DNA of 64,000 bases, taken from contig CAQUUC010000002.1 of NCBI GenBank assembly GCA_948896235.1, positions 8,432 to 72,431 on the forward strand. Reading direction: 5' to 3'. The DNA comes from an uncultured Clostridia bacterium. GTDB lineage: Bacteria > Bacillota > Clostridia > TANB77 > CAG-508. A program made the translations under genes and the position numbers. Below, one piece after another: positions 19,007 through 28,778 of the stretch; position 1 is the first letter of the stretch; each line of letters begins with the position of its first letter. A model generated the notes under the pieces. That model saw only the letters and a list, made by a program, of their open reading frames with translations. It did no database searches and was not told where the DNA came from.

Positions 19007-20330
19007 TTATTCTTTCAAAATATTTCTTATTGGTTTACTTAGTATTTTTCTATTAATTAAAAATGTATTTATAGTAATTATACTGACTATAAATACTATT
19101 ATTTCTATTATAAATATTAGATTAACTCTTTGAGGAATTTGTGTAAGATAATATAGTTCTTGTTTTAACTGATATCCCTTTATACTAATTGTATCTGTAT
19201 TTATAATAATATTCAATATAATATTCATAATTACTTTAACTATTTTAAAACCTATTAAAGCTATTATTGCACTTATTAAACCAACAAATACATTTTCCAG
19301 TATCATGATCTTATGTATGTCACTATTTTTATATCCTTGTATTTTATAAATCCCTAATTCATTCTTTTGTATATAGTTTTTATTCATATTTGTTACTATG
19401 ATTGTTATCAATAAAATTATTGCAGATATTCCCCATAAAAACAAAATTATTTTTTTTATAATATCATATGTATACATTGAAATATTAAGTTCATTTAATA
19501 TATTTCCCTTTGCTTGACTTTTGGTTGTTTTACCTATTTCTTCCATTTCTAACTGTATACTTGTTTTTTGTATTATATTTTTTTCATATATTTCATTTTC
19601 TACTTTGTCAACATTTTCTAGTTTATCGACTATTACATGCATTTGGAAATAAGTTGGTTCATAACCGTAATTCTTTATTTAATTGCTTGATAATATGTGC
19701 AGGAACGTACAATTCTTGATTTTCATTGTATTTTTCGCTATCATATATTCCCACCACCTCAAATTCTTTATCAATACTTTTACCATTGCTTGCATAAAAA
19801 TTAATCGTTATTTTCTTTTCCAAAAATTGTTTTCCATCTATATATTCGTTTTCTAAAATTGGATCATCATATTTCCTCCAATCCCCCGCATATATTTTAC
19901 TAGGCATTACAATTTTTAAAGAATCTCCATCTTCTATTTTTCTTCCACATACAACATTTGGGCAAACTTTTTGATTAACTGGTCTCAAATAAACTGTTCC
20001 ATCAGCTTTCCCTTTTTTTAATTGATCGCATATTTCCTTTGCCATTACCCTTTCTTCATCTTGTCCTATTACCATTTCAACATTTGTAATTTCCATTATT
20101 TTTTTTACAGTTTCTTCATACATATCGGGTTTATACATCAACCCACCTATTGTCCTTAGATCTATGTTGTTTTTAATATTATCTATATATTGTTCCATTG
20201 AATATCCAATCATATTTACAACAAGCATAATTATTAAAATCGTCGATACTGGCAACATTACTATTAAATTTCTTTTCCTATTTTGCTTAATTCTATGTAA
20301 TGATATCTCTATAATTTTACTAGATTTCAT
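19007..20330 (-). CDS. FtsX-like ABC transporter permease; +1 shift at CGG
   Basis: A 440-residue permease split over two frames. The N-terminal part carries one membrane helix (LIVMLPVSTILIIMLVV) and a large extracytoplasmic domain ending LYVPAHIIKQLNKEL. CGG follows, and the zero frame stops two codons later. Skipping C gives GGT-TAT-GAA (G-Y-E-P-T-Y-F-Q-M) and runs into the second part (HVIVDKLENVDKV), which has three more helices. This is the MacB/FtsX fold: one N-terminal and three C-terminal helices. It overlaps the ATPase gene by 11 bases, and the ATPase, this permease and the 21018 permease form one transporter cluster. Confidence 0.85.
19665..19667 (-). other. CGG +1 frameshift site 5 (ABC permease)
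   Basis: In-frame TTA-CGG-T with a zero-frame stop one codon later. Skipping C gives TTA-GGT-TAT-GAA and joins the extracytoplasmic domain to the three-helix C-terminal part. Confidence 0.87.
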
Positions 20331-21000
20331 TTATCTCTAATTTTCCTTTTTCTAAATTCAATACTACATCTGCATATTTTTTTACTTCGTTACTATGTGA
20401 AACAACTATAACACATTTCCCATTTTGACTTAGTTTTTTCAATATTTCTAATACTTTTCTCTCATTATTACTATCTAAATTTCCTGTTGGTTCATCTGCT
20501 AAAATTATTTTAGGATCATTTGCAATAGCTCTAGCTATTGCAACTCTCTGCTGTTCTCCTCCTGATAATTCATATGGAAAGTGTTTTTCCCTTGAATTCA
20601 ACCCTAATTGTTTTATCAGCTCTTGTGTCCTCCTCTTCATATTATTCTTGTCATATTTTTCATTAATAAATAATGGTTGCATAATATTCTCTTCTACTGT
20701 CATATTTTTATTTAAATAAAAATTTTGAAAAACAAAACCAATTTGTGACATTCTTAATATTGCTTTTTCATTTTCTGTTAATTCTATAATTTCTTTATTA
20801 TTTATCAACGCTTTTCCATTTGTCAAATTATCTACAGTTCCTATAATATTTAATAAGGTGGTTTTTCCTTCTCCTGAATTTCCTGTAATTGCATACATTT
20901 TACCGGTTTCAAATTTCACATTAATATTTTCTAAAATTATAATTTTTTCTTTTGCCTTAATATATTCTTTATAACCCTCTTTAATTTCTGCTACAATCAT
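20320..21000 (-). CDS. ABC transporter ATP-binding protein (MacB/LolD type)
   Basis: A 226-residue ATPase with Walker A GNSGEGKT (about residues 38-45), Q-loop FVFQNFYL, signature LSGGEQQRVAIARAIANDP, Walker B IILADEPTGNLD and switch histidine VSHS. This group powers mechanotransmission-type exporters that act on lipoproteins, peptides or antimicrobial peptides without passing substrate through a membrane pore. It lies between two FtsX-like permeases. Confidence 0.93.
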   Translation of the reverse strand: MIVAEIKEGYKEYIKAKEKIIILENINVKFETGKMYAITGNSGEGKTTLLNIIGTVDNLTNGKALINNKEIIELTENEKAILRMSQIGFVFQNFYLNKNMTVEENIMQPLFINEKYDKNNMKRRTQELIKQLGLNSREKHFPYELSGGEQQRVAIARAIANDPKIILADEPTGNLDSNNERKVLEILKKLSQNGKCVIVVSHSNEVKKYADVVLNLEKGKLEINEI

Positions 21001-21017
21001 TATTTTAACCTTTCATT

Positions 21018-21797
21018 TTAATTATTTTTTAATTGCTTTTGTATGCAAGCAATTAGAGGCAATCCTATAATCAATAAATTACTAACTATATTCTCTATAA
21101 TACTTAAGGATACTTGCTTATTAATATTAATCATAATATTTATATATATAATTCCCTCTATTAGTAGTGCAAATACTAATGCTATTAATACTAATGCTAA
21201 TAAATCTAAATATAAAATTCTTTTCCTTGTTTTTTTGTTATATCCTATAATAGTTAATAGCTTTATATTTTCTTGTTCATTTCTTAATATGTTTTTATAA
21301 CAAAAATATAACATTAATATAGTTGCAAGTATAATTATATACATAACTGCTCTTAGCATCATACATACTTGAGAATAACTTTTATATAAATTTTCCATAT
21401 CTATTCCAACTAATACTCTGCTAATTTGTATACCCTTTTTATCTAATACATTTTGAACATATTCTATATCTTTCCAATCATCAACAATAATATAACATAT
21501 CTCATTATGATTTACTATTTTTTCTACATGTTTGATGTTTTTGATTTCTCTTTCTTTCTCTTCTGTTAATCTAAAATTAGAACTAGATATATATGTTACT
21601 TGTTCTATCTTTACTTCTTTTATTTGTTCAACCTTCATTTTTTCAGTATAATTATTCATTTGTACATCAAAAAAAACATCTATGATAGTTTGTATATTTA
21701 TAGATATATTTAATGCTACAAATAATACAACCATTATTACTATATAAATAACATTAGCTTTATTTCTTAATATACTTTTAATTTGATTTACTATCAT
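21018..21797 (-). CDS. FtsX-like permease, second subunit
   Basis: A 259-residue membrane protein with an N-terminal helix (VIYIVIMVVLFVALNI), an extracytoplasmic segment with an EVKIEQVTYISS strand, and three helices in the C-terminal half (about residues 148-170, 195-225, 235-250). It probably pairs with the 19007-20330 permease under the shared ATPase. It has the same 1+3 helix layout but a smaller outer domain, and the outer domain shows no assignable motif. Confidence 0.75.
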   Translation of the reverse strand: MIVNQIKSILRNKANVIYIVIMVVLFVALNISINIQTIIDVFFDVQMNNYTEKMKVEQIKEVKIEQVTYISSSNFRLTEEKEREIKNIKHVEKIVNHNEICYIIVDDWKDIEYVQNVLDKKGIQISRVLVGIDMENLYKSYSQVCMMLRAVMYIIILATILMLYFCYKNILRNEQENIKLLTIIGYNKKTRKRILYLDLLALVLIALVFALLIEGIIYINIMININKQVSLSIIENIVSNLLIIGLPLIACIQKQLKNN

Positions 21798-21913
21798 TTT
21801 TACATCATCCCATTTTAATAATATATCATTATTTTAAAATAGATAATATTCATAACCTTATCGCTATAAACATTATCTATTAATCATATTTTATAATATT
21901 CTATAATGTCCTA

Positions 21914-22363
21914 TTAATACGATATAGAACCTGATAGACTTACATTTACATCTTGATATGTCGTCATAAACATGCAGACTGTTTCACGATTTCCCAAATC
22001 ATTCCAAATTAATGTGTTTGTTGTATTTTGTGGAAGCCTTTGTGTCATTCCAACTATATCATTACAATCTTCATCCCATATAGATACATCTAATGGGCTA
22101 GTAGGCCCAATGTTTACTGTTAATATTAACGGTGTATTCACTGTTGTACGATGAATTTTTATTATTTGACGTCTCTTAAAATACCAACTATATGGTTTAA
22201 GAGCTGCTCTTCCTTTCATTTCAGGAAGCATTATAGTTTCTTCACAATTTTGAAGTTCATACTTTACTTCTTCATCACTACTTGATGCCATTGACATAGC
22301 TGGTATGTATACAGCCATAAAAAAAACTAAACAAATTATAATTACTTTTTTAAATTTTCTCAT
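21914..22363 (-). CDS. Secreted protein upstream of the ABC cluster
   Basis: A 149-residue product with a clear signal peptide (KKVIIICLVFFMAVYIPAMSMA) and an acidic, beta-rich mature part. It contains KGRAALKPYSWYFKRRQIIK and ends NVSLSGSISY. No known family recognised. It is the first gene of the same-strand series leading into the transporter genes (116-base gap), so it may be the exported product or an accessory protein of that transporter. An AGGGAGGAAATTTTATG ribosome site is strong. Confidence 0.7.
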   Translation of the reverse strand: MRKFKKVIIICLVFFMAVYIPAMSMASSSDEEVKYELQNCEETIMLPEMKGRAALKPYSWYFKRRQIIKIHRTTVNTPLILTVNIGPTSPLDVSIWDEDCNDIVGMTQRLPQNTTNTLIWNDLGNRETVCMFMTTYQDVNVSLSGSISY

Positions 22364-22587
22364 AAAATTTCCTCCCTATTATGATTTTATAGAATATTAT
22401 AAAATATTTAACAAATTGATATTTAACTAGAACTTTTTACTATTCTATAATATCATTCATAGGACTATTGTCAAGAATTTTATTTCGACAAAATTCCGCT
22501 TTTTTCGCTATTTATAAGCGTTTTTGTGTGTGATTGTCATAATTTATTGTCTTTTTATTTGGTTTGTGATTGTGAAAAATGTTACTC

Positions 22588-24195
22588 CTATTTCTTACAT
22601 TCCTTTGCAGCTTTTACTAATGCTTTAAATAATGGTGCTGGACGATTTGGTCTTGATTTAAATTCTGGATGGAATTGTCCTGCAATAAAGAATGGATGTG
22701 ATGGTATTTCTACTATCTCAACTAATCTTCCATCTGGAGATGTTCCAGAGCATATCATTCCTGCTTCTTCAATTCTTTCTTTATAGGTATTATTAAACTC
22801 AAAACGGTGTCTATGTCTTTCATCTATTTTATCTGTTCCATATATTTTTTGGGCTAAAGTTCCTGGTTTTATAGAACATGGATATGTTCCAAGTCTCATT
22901 GTTCCACCTTTTTTATCTATTCCAATTTGATCATCCATTATATGTATTACTGGATTTTTACATATTTCATCAAATTCTGCTGAATTTGCATCAGTAATTC
23001 CTAAAACATCTCTTGCAAATTCTACAACTGACATTTGCATTCCTAAACATATTCCTAAGAATGGAATATTGTTCTCTCTTGCATATTTAATTGTTTGAAT
23101 TTTTCCTTCTATACCACGATTTCCAAAGCCACCTGGTACAATTATTCCATCTAAGCCTTGTAAAATGTCTTTTGCATTTTCTTTCGTTACTGTTTCTGAA
23201 TCAATAAATTTTACTTTTGTTTTTACATTATTTGCGAACCCTGCATGCGTAATGCTTTCTGCAACTGAAAGATAAGAATCTTCAAGTTGAATATATTTAC
23301 CAACAATTCCAATAGTAACGATTTCATCTTCTTTAATTTTTCTAATATTTGAAATCATTTCTTCCCATTCTTGGTTATCTGGTGTTCTTTCTTCTAAATG
23401 TAACTTTCTACAGACCTCTTTAGCAAGTCCTACTTCTTCTAGCATTAATGGAACTGCATATAGACAGTCTGCTGTTTGATTTGGAATAACACTTGATTTT
23501 CTAACATTGCAAAATAGTGCTAGTTTATCTTTTATACTTTCTGGTATATCACTTTCTGTTCTACAAACTAAAATGTCTGGTTTAATTCCTAAACTTTGTA
23601 ATTCTTTTACAGAATGTTGTGTTGGTTTTGATTTTATTTCATTTGAACCAAATATGTATGGAAGTAGTGTTACATGTATATATACTACATCTTCTGGATC
23701 TTTCTCTAGACCAATTTGACGTATTGCTTCTAAGAAAGGTAAACTTTCTATATCTCCTACTGTTCCACCTATTTCTGTAATAACAACATCAATATCATCA
23801 TTTTCAAAACTATATACATTTTCTTTTATTTCATTAGTTATATGAGGTATAACTTGTACAGTTTTTCCTAAGTAATCTCCTCTTCTTTCTTTTTCAATTA
23901 CATTTGAATAAATTCTTCCTGTTGTTATACTAGAATTTCTTGTTAAATTTTCATCAACAAATCTTTCATAATGTCCTAAATCTAAGTCAGTTTCTGCTCC
24001 GTCATCTGTCACGAAAACTTCACCATGTTCAAAGGGACTCATTGTTCCTGGATCTACATTTATATATGGGTCAAATTTTTGAATTGTTACTTTATAACCT
24101 CTATTTTTTAATAATCTTCCAAGAGATGCTGCAGTAATTCCTTTTCCTAGACCTGATACAACTCCTCCTGTAACAAATACATATTTAGTGTTCAT
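22588..24195 (-). CDS. pyrG: CTP synthase
   Basis: A 535-residue enzyme that aminates UTP to CTP with glutamine nitrogen. The N-terminal synthetase domain has GGVVSGLGKGITAASLG and DPYINVDPGTMSP. The C-terminal glutaminase has GICLGMQM with the nucleophilic cysteine, and FHPEF. Length is typical. It is preceded by a candidate attenuator (24221-24274) and a good promoter. Confidence 0.97.
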   Translation of the reverse strand: MNTKYVFVTGGVVSGLGKGITAASLGRLLKNRGYKVTIQKFDPYINVDPGTMSPFEHGEVFVTDDGAETDLDLGHYERFVDENLTRNSSITTGRIYSNVIEKERRGDYLGKTVQVIPHITNEIKENVYSFENDDIDVVITEIGGTVGDIESLPFLEAIRQIGLEKDPEDVVYIHVTLLPYIFGSNEIKSKPTQHSVKELQSLGIKPDILVCRTESDIPESIKDKLALFCNVRKSSVIPNQTADCLYAVPLMLEEVGLAKEVCRKLHLEERTPDNQEWEEMISNIRKIKEDEIVTIGIVGKYIQLEDSYLSVAESITHAGFANNVKTKVKFIDSETVTKENAKDILQGLDGIIVPGGFGNRGIEGKIQTIKYARENNIPFLGICLGMQMSVVEFARDVLGITDANSAEFDEICKNPVIHIMDDQIGIDKKGGTMRLGTYPCSIKPGTLAQKIYGTDKIDERHRHRFEFNNTYKERIEEAGMICSGTSPDGRLVEIVEIPSHPFFIAGQFHPEFKSRPNRPAPLFKALVKAAKECKK

Positions 24196-24220
24196 TTTTT
24201 CTTTCCTCCTAAAAACTCAT

Positions 24221-24274
24221 AAAAACAAAAAACAGATTAAAAAAATTCCTGAAAAATCGGTTTTTTTTTAATCT
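24221..24274 (-). promoter_or_regulatory. Candidate attenuator hairpin in the pyrG leader
   Basis: On the minus strand arms AGATTAAAAAAA and TTTTTTTAATCT enclose ACCGATTTTTCAGGAA and are followed by GTTTTTTGTTTTT, before the SD and start of pyrG. A terminator inside a leader is expected for regulated CTP synthase genes. Unlike the B. subtilis case, I see no run of G at the likely transcription start, so the control mechanism may differ. Confidence 0.55.
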
Positions 24275-24295
24275 ATTCTCTAACTCTATGTATCT

Positions 24296-24324
24296 AGTTT
24301 AACATTTCCAGATACAAAATGCAA
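24296..24324 (-). promoter_or_regulatory. Promoter of pyrG
   Basis: TTGCAT (24319-24324), 17-base spacer, TAAACT (24296-24301) on the minus strand, about 100 bases before the pyrG start. Confidence 0.6.
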
Positions 24325-24456
24325 CATTTTTTTGCAAAGTTTTATAATTAATTAGTTATTAATGAAAATGTTATATATTTATTTCATCTAAAATGATTTT
24401 ACTTTTTTCACTCATATGTTATAATACTTTTATAAATTTAGTTAGGAGATATACAT

Positions 24457-25401
24457 ATGATAAAAGAAACTTATGATTTTTATAGTCCATTTAATTTCAA
24501 ATTATACAATTTAAATCCCAAAATACAATACCAATTAGATTTACTTGCCTCACATGATTTAATTACTAGAAAACATAGTGAAAACGTTGCAAATTTAGTT
24601 TATAGACTTTGTGAATATTTACATTGTAATTCTAGTTTTACCTTTTACTGTACCTGTTGTGCATATATGCATGACATTGGAAAGCTATTTATTCCTTTAG
24701 AAATTTTAACAAAACCTGACGAATTAACCGAAGAAGAATTTGAAATTATGAAGAAGCATACAAAGCTAGGATATGATTTATGTTATAAAGATTTAGAATT
24801 ACGTCCATATGCTGATGGAGCTTTATACCATCATGAATCATTAAATGGAACTGGTTACCCAAATGGTGCTACAAAAAAAGATATTCCATATATGGCTCAA
24901 ATCCTTCGTGTTGCTGATGAATATGATGCTCTTGTAAGTAAAAGACACTATAAAACTCACGTAAATATTTCTGAAACCTTAAAAATATTAATAAAGGAAG
25001 CCCAAAGCGAAGAGTATGCAAAGACAATTGCATTAGACCAATTATCGAAGGATTCTAAATTAGGGAAAATTAATCCTAAAGTTCTAAAAAAATTATTTAA
25101 AGTTGTTATTGATGACACTATGTATGAAATCTCTTGTATTAAAGAATATGTGTCTCATTTATTAAATGAAATTGAAAGACTGAAATTAATAGATAAATTT
25201 AATGAAAAAATGCTTTCAGCAAAAAAGGAAAAAAAGAAAGAATATTATTTTAATGGAATAAAAGCACTTTTTAAAAGAGGAGAAACTATAGAAAATTATA
25301 AACAAATTTTAGAAGAATATAAAGAAGCAGTAGAAAGTAAAAAGTTTATGATAAATAAACTTTATGATGAAATTAAGATTATAAATAAATTAAAAGTATA
25401 A
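24457..25401 (+). CDS. HD-GYP domain protein
   Basis: A 314-residue cytoplasmic protein with the HD-GYP signature: HDIGK near residue 72 and HHESLNGTGYP near residues 126-136, then LRVADEYDAL. HD-GYP enzymes hydrolyse cyclic di-GMP or related cyclic dinucleotides. The C-terminal third is a coiled coil (KEKKKEYYF to EIKIINKL). No sensor domain or membrane segment is present. It stands alone on the plus strand, and its stop lies inside a convergent terminator shared with the next gene. It contains no CGG. Confidence 0.85.
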   Translation: MIKETYDFYSPFNFKLYNLNPKIQYQLDLLASHDLITRKHSENVANLVYRLCEYLHCNSSFTFYCTCCAYMHDIGKLFIPLEILTKPDELTEEEFEIMKKHTKLGYDLCYKDLELRPYADGALYHHESLNGTGYPNGATKKDIPYMAQILRVADEYDALVSKRHYKTHVNISETLKILIKEAQSEEYAKTIALDQLSKDSKLGKINPKVLKKLFKVVIDDTMYEISCIKEYVSHLLNEIERLKLIDKFNEKMLSAKKEKKKEYYFNGIKALFKRGETIENYKQILEEYKEAVESKKFMINKLYDEIKIINKLKV

Positions 25402-25422
25402 GACTAAAATCTTATACTTTTA
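25391..25422. terminator. Bidirectional terminator overlapping two stop codons
   Basis: Arms TAAAAGTATAAGA and TCTTATACTTTTA around CTAAAA. It covers the stop codons of both the HD-GYP gene and the convergent phosphoesterase gene; U-rich on both strands. Confidence 0.8.
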
Positions 25423-26248
25423 ATTTTAAATGGTTTTCTTTTAATTCTATTTTATTTCCTTTTAAAATAATCTCAAAATATACTCCATCTGGTATTCCAT
25501 CATCATTAGCATTCTCTGTTAATGATCCTACTACATAATAACTTATTCCATCTTCTACTACTTTTTTAGTCCAATGTTGATGTCCTGAAAAAACAGCTAT
25601 TAAATTTTCGTCATTTTTTAATATATCTTTTACTTCTTTTCTATTACCTAAAAGAGCTCTTTCAGGACAAGAACTAAACCAATAATTCCCCTCCATATTA
25701 TCCTCTGCAATTCCAAAATGAGTAAATACTAAAGATGGTAGGTTATTTTTTTCTAAATCATTTTTTAACCATTCTATATCTTCTTTAGATATAGATTGTG
25801 TTTTAAATATCCCTCCATTAGCTACACCTAATTCTGGATTTACTTCCATTCCTAAGAATACAAAATGATATCCTAACATATCTAGTGAAAAAGTAGAATG
25901 TTCATATCCCATAATTTTCTCTACCTCTGTTCTTGAATTCATAGAACGTAAATCATGATTACCTGTCGCAGAATAAAATGGCGCTTTTATACTTTTTAAA
26001 AATTTCCATATGAAATTTAAATTATCAATATCCTTGTCATGATCATTAAAATCTTCTATTAAATCTCCTAAATTTATAACTACATCAGGATTTATTTCCT
26101 TATTGATTTTTTCTATTAACTGTTCTAATAAAGGAATTGCATATTCAGTTAATTTTCTATCTATTTTTGACCCATTGTTTACTGGTCTTTCTGGTGCATA
26201 ATGTATATCTGAAAAAATTACTAATTTACATTTTGCTTCTTGTTCCAT
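25412..26248 (-). CDS. Calcineurin-like metallophosphoesterase
   Basis: A 278-residue protein with the metal-binding motif series of the family: FSDIHY (residues 12-17), NLGDLIEDF, TGNHD (about 95-99), FTHFG and FSGHQHW. Two metal ions at this site cleave phosphate esters; such proteins range from nucleotidases to cyclic nucleotide phosphodiesterases, and the substrate cannot be told. No signal peptide. It converges with the HD-GYP gene. Confidence 0.88.
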   Translation of the reverse strand: MEQEAKCKLVIFSDIHYAPERPVNNGSKIDRKLTEYAIPLLEQLIEKINKEINPDVVINLGDLIEDFNDHDKDIDNLNFIWKFLKSIKAPFYSATGNHDLRSMNSRTEVEKIMGYEHSTFSLDMLGYHFVFLGMEVNPELGVANGGIFKTQSISKEDIEWLKNDLEKNNLPSLVFTHFGIAEDNMEGNYWFSSCPERALLGNRKEVKDILKNDENLIAVFSGHQHWTKKVVEDGISYYVVGSLTENANDDGIPDGVYFEIILKGNKIELKENHLKLKV

Positions 26249-26283
26249 ATTTATCTCCTATCTTTAATCTTATTAATTTTTAC

Positions 26284-26712
26284 CTAATTTAAATATTGTT
26301 TAAATTTGTAAGAGTGTTTTACAAAATTATTATTTTCATAAAAGCTATGTGCATTTTCATTATTTATGTGACTGGTTAATTCTATTACTTCACAATCATT
26401 GCTTTTTGCATACCATACCGCATTTTGTAATAGTTGCTTACCAATTCCTCTATTTCTATATTCTTTGTCAACAATTAAATCTTCAATAAAACTTTGTTTT
26501 TTTGCTCTATGAAGTTTAACTTGAATTTCTGAAGTTAATACCCCTACAAGCTTATTATCTAAAATTGCTACTATATAATAACTATTTATATCATTTAATT
26601 TTAATTGATAAATTTGAGAAAATTTATCATATTTCAACTTGTTTTCATATAATTCATTTAGTAATTCGAATACTCTATTTAAATCCTTTAATGTTATTCT
26701 TCTTATTTCCAT
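26284..26712 (-). CDS. GNAT family N-acetyltransferase
   Basis: A 142-residue GNAT acetyltransferase starting at ATG 26712 (MEIRRITLKDLNRVFELL), chosen because GGGAGG precedes it. The acetyl-CoA site is VDKEYRNRGIGKQLLQNAVWYAK (about residues 79-101, given in part as RNRGIGKQLL), followed by CEVIELTSHINNENAHSFYE. The substrate is unknown. It lies on the same strand just upstream of the phosphoesterase. Confidence 0.88.
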   Translation of the reverse strand: MEIRRITLKDLNRVFELLNELYENKLKYDKFSQIYQLKLNDINSYYIVAILDNKLVGVLTSEIQVKLHRAKKQSFIEDLIVDKEYRNRGIGKQLLQNAVWYAKSNDCEVIELTSHINNENAHSFYENNNFVKHSYKFKQYLN

Positions 26713-26913
26713 TTTACCTCCCATTTTAAATGAACTACTATTATTGATTAACATTTTAACATAAAAAGACGTAATATTCAAATGATTAACTATACTTTTA
26801 TGGCGATTTGTACATACTTTATATTTTAATAAAATCTTAAGTTATTTTCATAAAATCTTAAAACCTAATCCCTAAAAATTTTATATAATTACTCAAGAGG
26901 TGAAAGGGATACT

Positions 26914-27627
26914 ATGAAAAGAAAGAAAAAGAAATCTTATATAAAGTTAATTATTTTTATTATACTTTTTATAATATGTGCATTTTATATAGGAAATAAA
27001 TTCTTCTCAAAATATACATTAGTTTCAGCATCAAGTAATGTTAATTATTCAGGAATTGGTCAAAAATCTATTTCCGGAAAAGATGGATATGTAACTACTT
27101 TTACGACATCTAACGGAAAAACTTATAAAGAATATAAGCAAAATGGAAATAGTTCTTGGGCTGAACGTTATTATTGGGGTGGAACAATGTCTGAAAATGG
27201 TTGTGGAATTACTTGTCTTGCTACTCTTGCAAGTGGATATGGTAAAAATTATACTCCTGAAGATTTAAGAAAAAAATATGCACCTAATAAAAATGATCAT
27301 TTAGCAGGTAACCTTATTTCTTTTGAATTAGAAAACTATTTTGGAATTGATAATTCAGATTTTAAATATGCTAGTAATTTTTTTGAGAAGGACTATATTT
27401 TTGATTGGTTAAAAGAAGACAAGCCTATTTTAATTTGTGTTTGGGATAAACCTAGTAGTAAATGGACTACTTCTTCTCATTATATGTTACTTCTCGCAAC
27501 AGATAATATTTCTAAAGTTTATGTATCTAATCCAAATGGTGATATAAACGGTCCTAGAAAATCTGGTTGGTATGATTATACTGATGTATTACCATATATT
27601 GCAAAAGCTCTTTTTATTGAAAGTTAG
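26914..27627 (+). CDS. C39-like cysteine peptidase family protein, membrane-anchored
   Basis: A 237-residue protein with a lysine-rich start, one membrane segment (about residues 10-28), and a C39-like papain-fold domain outside the cell. The catalytic Cys lies in NGCGITCLATLASGYG (about 95-110) and the His in HYMLLLATDN (about 190), followed by VYVSNPNGD. It is preceded by GAGGTGAAAGGG. Related proteins cleave peptides or peptidoglycan bridges. The three CGG trinucleotides are out of phase (TCC-GGA, AAC-GGA, AAC-GGT). Confidence 0.8.
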   Translation: MKRKKKKSYIKLIIFIILFIICAFYIGNKFFSKYTLVSASSNVNYSGIGQKSISGKDGYVTTFTTSNGKTYKEYKQNGNSSWAERYYWGGTMSENGCGITCLATLASGYGKNYTPEDLRKKYAPNKNDHLAGNLISFELENYFGIDNSDFKYASNFFEKDYIFDWLKEDKPILICVWDKPSSKWTTSSHYMLLLATDNISKVYVSNPNGDINGPRKSGWYDYTDVLPYIAKALFIES

Positions 27628-27639
27628 AAAGTTAAAAAT

Positions 27640-27686
27640 ATAAGAATAATCAATGCACCATAAATGGCTTCATTGATTATTCTTAT
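27640..27686. terminator. Hairpin between convergent genes
   Basis: Perfect 16-base arms ATAAGAATAATCAATG and CATTGATTATTCTTAT around a 15-base loop. Follows the C39-like gene and precedes the 3' end of the ferredoxin-like gene. Confidence 0.7.
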
Positions 27687-27770
27687 AAGCATTATTGATT
27701 GTTAATACATCCCATTAGATAAATATGATTGTTTAGTTTTTAATAATATTAACTTTATTTTATATTATAT

Positions 27771-28385
27771 TTATTTATTTTTAAATTCTTGCACTTTAGT
27801 TAATAATTCTTCTTTACTATCTTCATCAACATATCCTTCAATTTTCCCTACATACTTTCCCTTGTTAAAGAAAAGAAGCGAAGGCAATTCTTTTATGTCA
27901 TATTTATTTAATAAATCATCTGAGATGACTTCAATTTTTCTATATCTCGTTTCTGTATCAAAAGTATCTGCTATATTTTTGATAGGTATACTTTTTAATA
28001 AACACATTATAGACTCTTCATTATAGAGTTCAACTATTAATGGTCTTTTAGCATCTAATAATTTAATATCTATTTCTTGTTGTTTACCTATCATTGCTTC
28101 ATCAATTGGCGTTGCTCCATATCTATCAACTAACAAATCATTTATAGTTCTTGGATCATCATCAAATTCTTTTTCTATTTTTTTATACTCTTCTTCTGTT
28201 TTTGCAACTCTTATTGCTGATACCATACAAGCTTTTTCACACAAACCACAACTAATACATCTCTCATTATGTATTACTAAAGTACTTTTTTTCTCGTCCC
28301 ATTCAAATACATTATTAGGACATATAGCCATTCCACTGCAAGCTTTATCATTATCACATATTTTAAAATTAATTAGTACAGACAT
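27771..28385 (-). CDS. Ferredoxin/thioredoxin-like two-domain protein
   Basis: A 204-residue protein. The N-terminal 65 residues hold a ferredoxin-like module: CDNDKACSGMAICPNN with cysteines spaced for an incomplete cluster, and CISCGLCEKACMVSAI for a 4Fe-4S cluster. The C-terminal part (about 115-204) looks like a thioredoxin fold (KRPLIVELYNEESIMCLLKS, then ELPSLLFFNKGKYVGKIEGY) but has a single Cys, not CxxC. It probably carries electrons or monitors redox state. One base separates it from the 130-residue gene, and with nifS it forms a three-gene unit. Confidence 0.75.
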   Translation of the reverse strand: MSVLINFKICDNDKACSGMAICPNNVFEWDEKKSTLVIHNERCISCGLCEKACMVSAIRVAKTEEEYKKIEKEFDDDPRTINDLLVDRYGATPIDEAMIGKQQEIDIKLLDAKRPLIVELYNEESIMCLLKSIPIKNIADTFDTETRYRKIEVISDDLLNKYDIKELPSLLFFNKGKYVGKIEGYVDEDSKEELLTKVQEFKNK

Positions 28386-28778
28386 TTATCTTTCCTCCTC
28401 AACATCTTTATTTATTTGTAATTTTCCATTTTTATTTTTCCCTTTTCTTTGTTTTCCTTTTATAATAGTTTTTTCTTCTTTTCCAAGTTCTTTTAAATAT
28501 TGTAAATAATATCTCTCTTTACTTTTTCTTAATTTTACAATAAGTGGTGGTAAATTTTCTTCAAGAACTTCGTGCCAATAGAACTTTATGTTTTCTTCGC
28601 TTTCTTCAATTATATTGGCCATAGTTCTAAAAAATTCCACACTATTTTTAGAAAACTCAATATTGTTTGAATATTTTTTAGTATTATTTATTTTCTTTCT
28701 AAAATCCATCATCAGAGCATCTGCTGGGCAATTATCTTCACCAGGCTTGACATATAAAGTTTCATTTCTATTTTTCAT
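28386..28778 (-). CDS. Unknown protein between nifS and the ferredoxin-like gene
   Basis: A 130-residue protein with one conspicuous N-terminal stretch (YVKPGEDNCPADALMMDFRK), a helical middle, and a basic C-terminus (KGKQRKGKNKNGKL). Not recognised. The NCPADA segment could bind a thiol or metal partner. It overlaps nifS by 11 bases and abuts the ferredoxin-like gene, which points to tight co-expression in sulfur or iron-sulfur metabolism. Confidence 0.7.
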   Translation of the reverse strand: MKNRNETLYVKPGEDNCPADALMMDFRKKINNTKKYSNNIEFSKNSVEFFRTMANIIEESEENIKFYWHEVLEENLPPLIVKLRKSKERYYLQYLKELGKEEKTIIKGKQRKGKNKNGKLQINKDVEEER

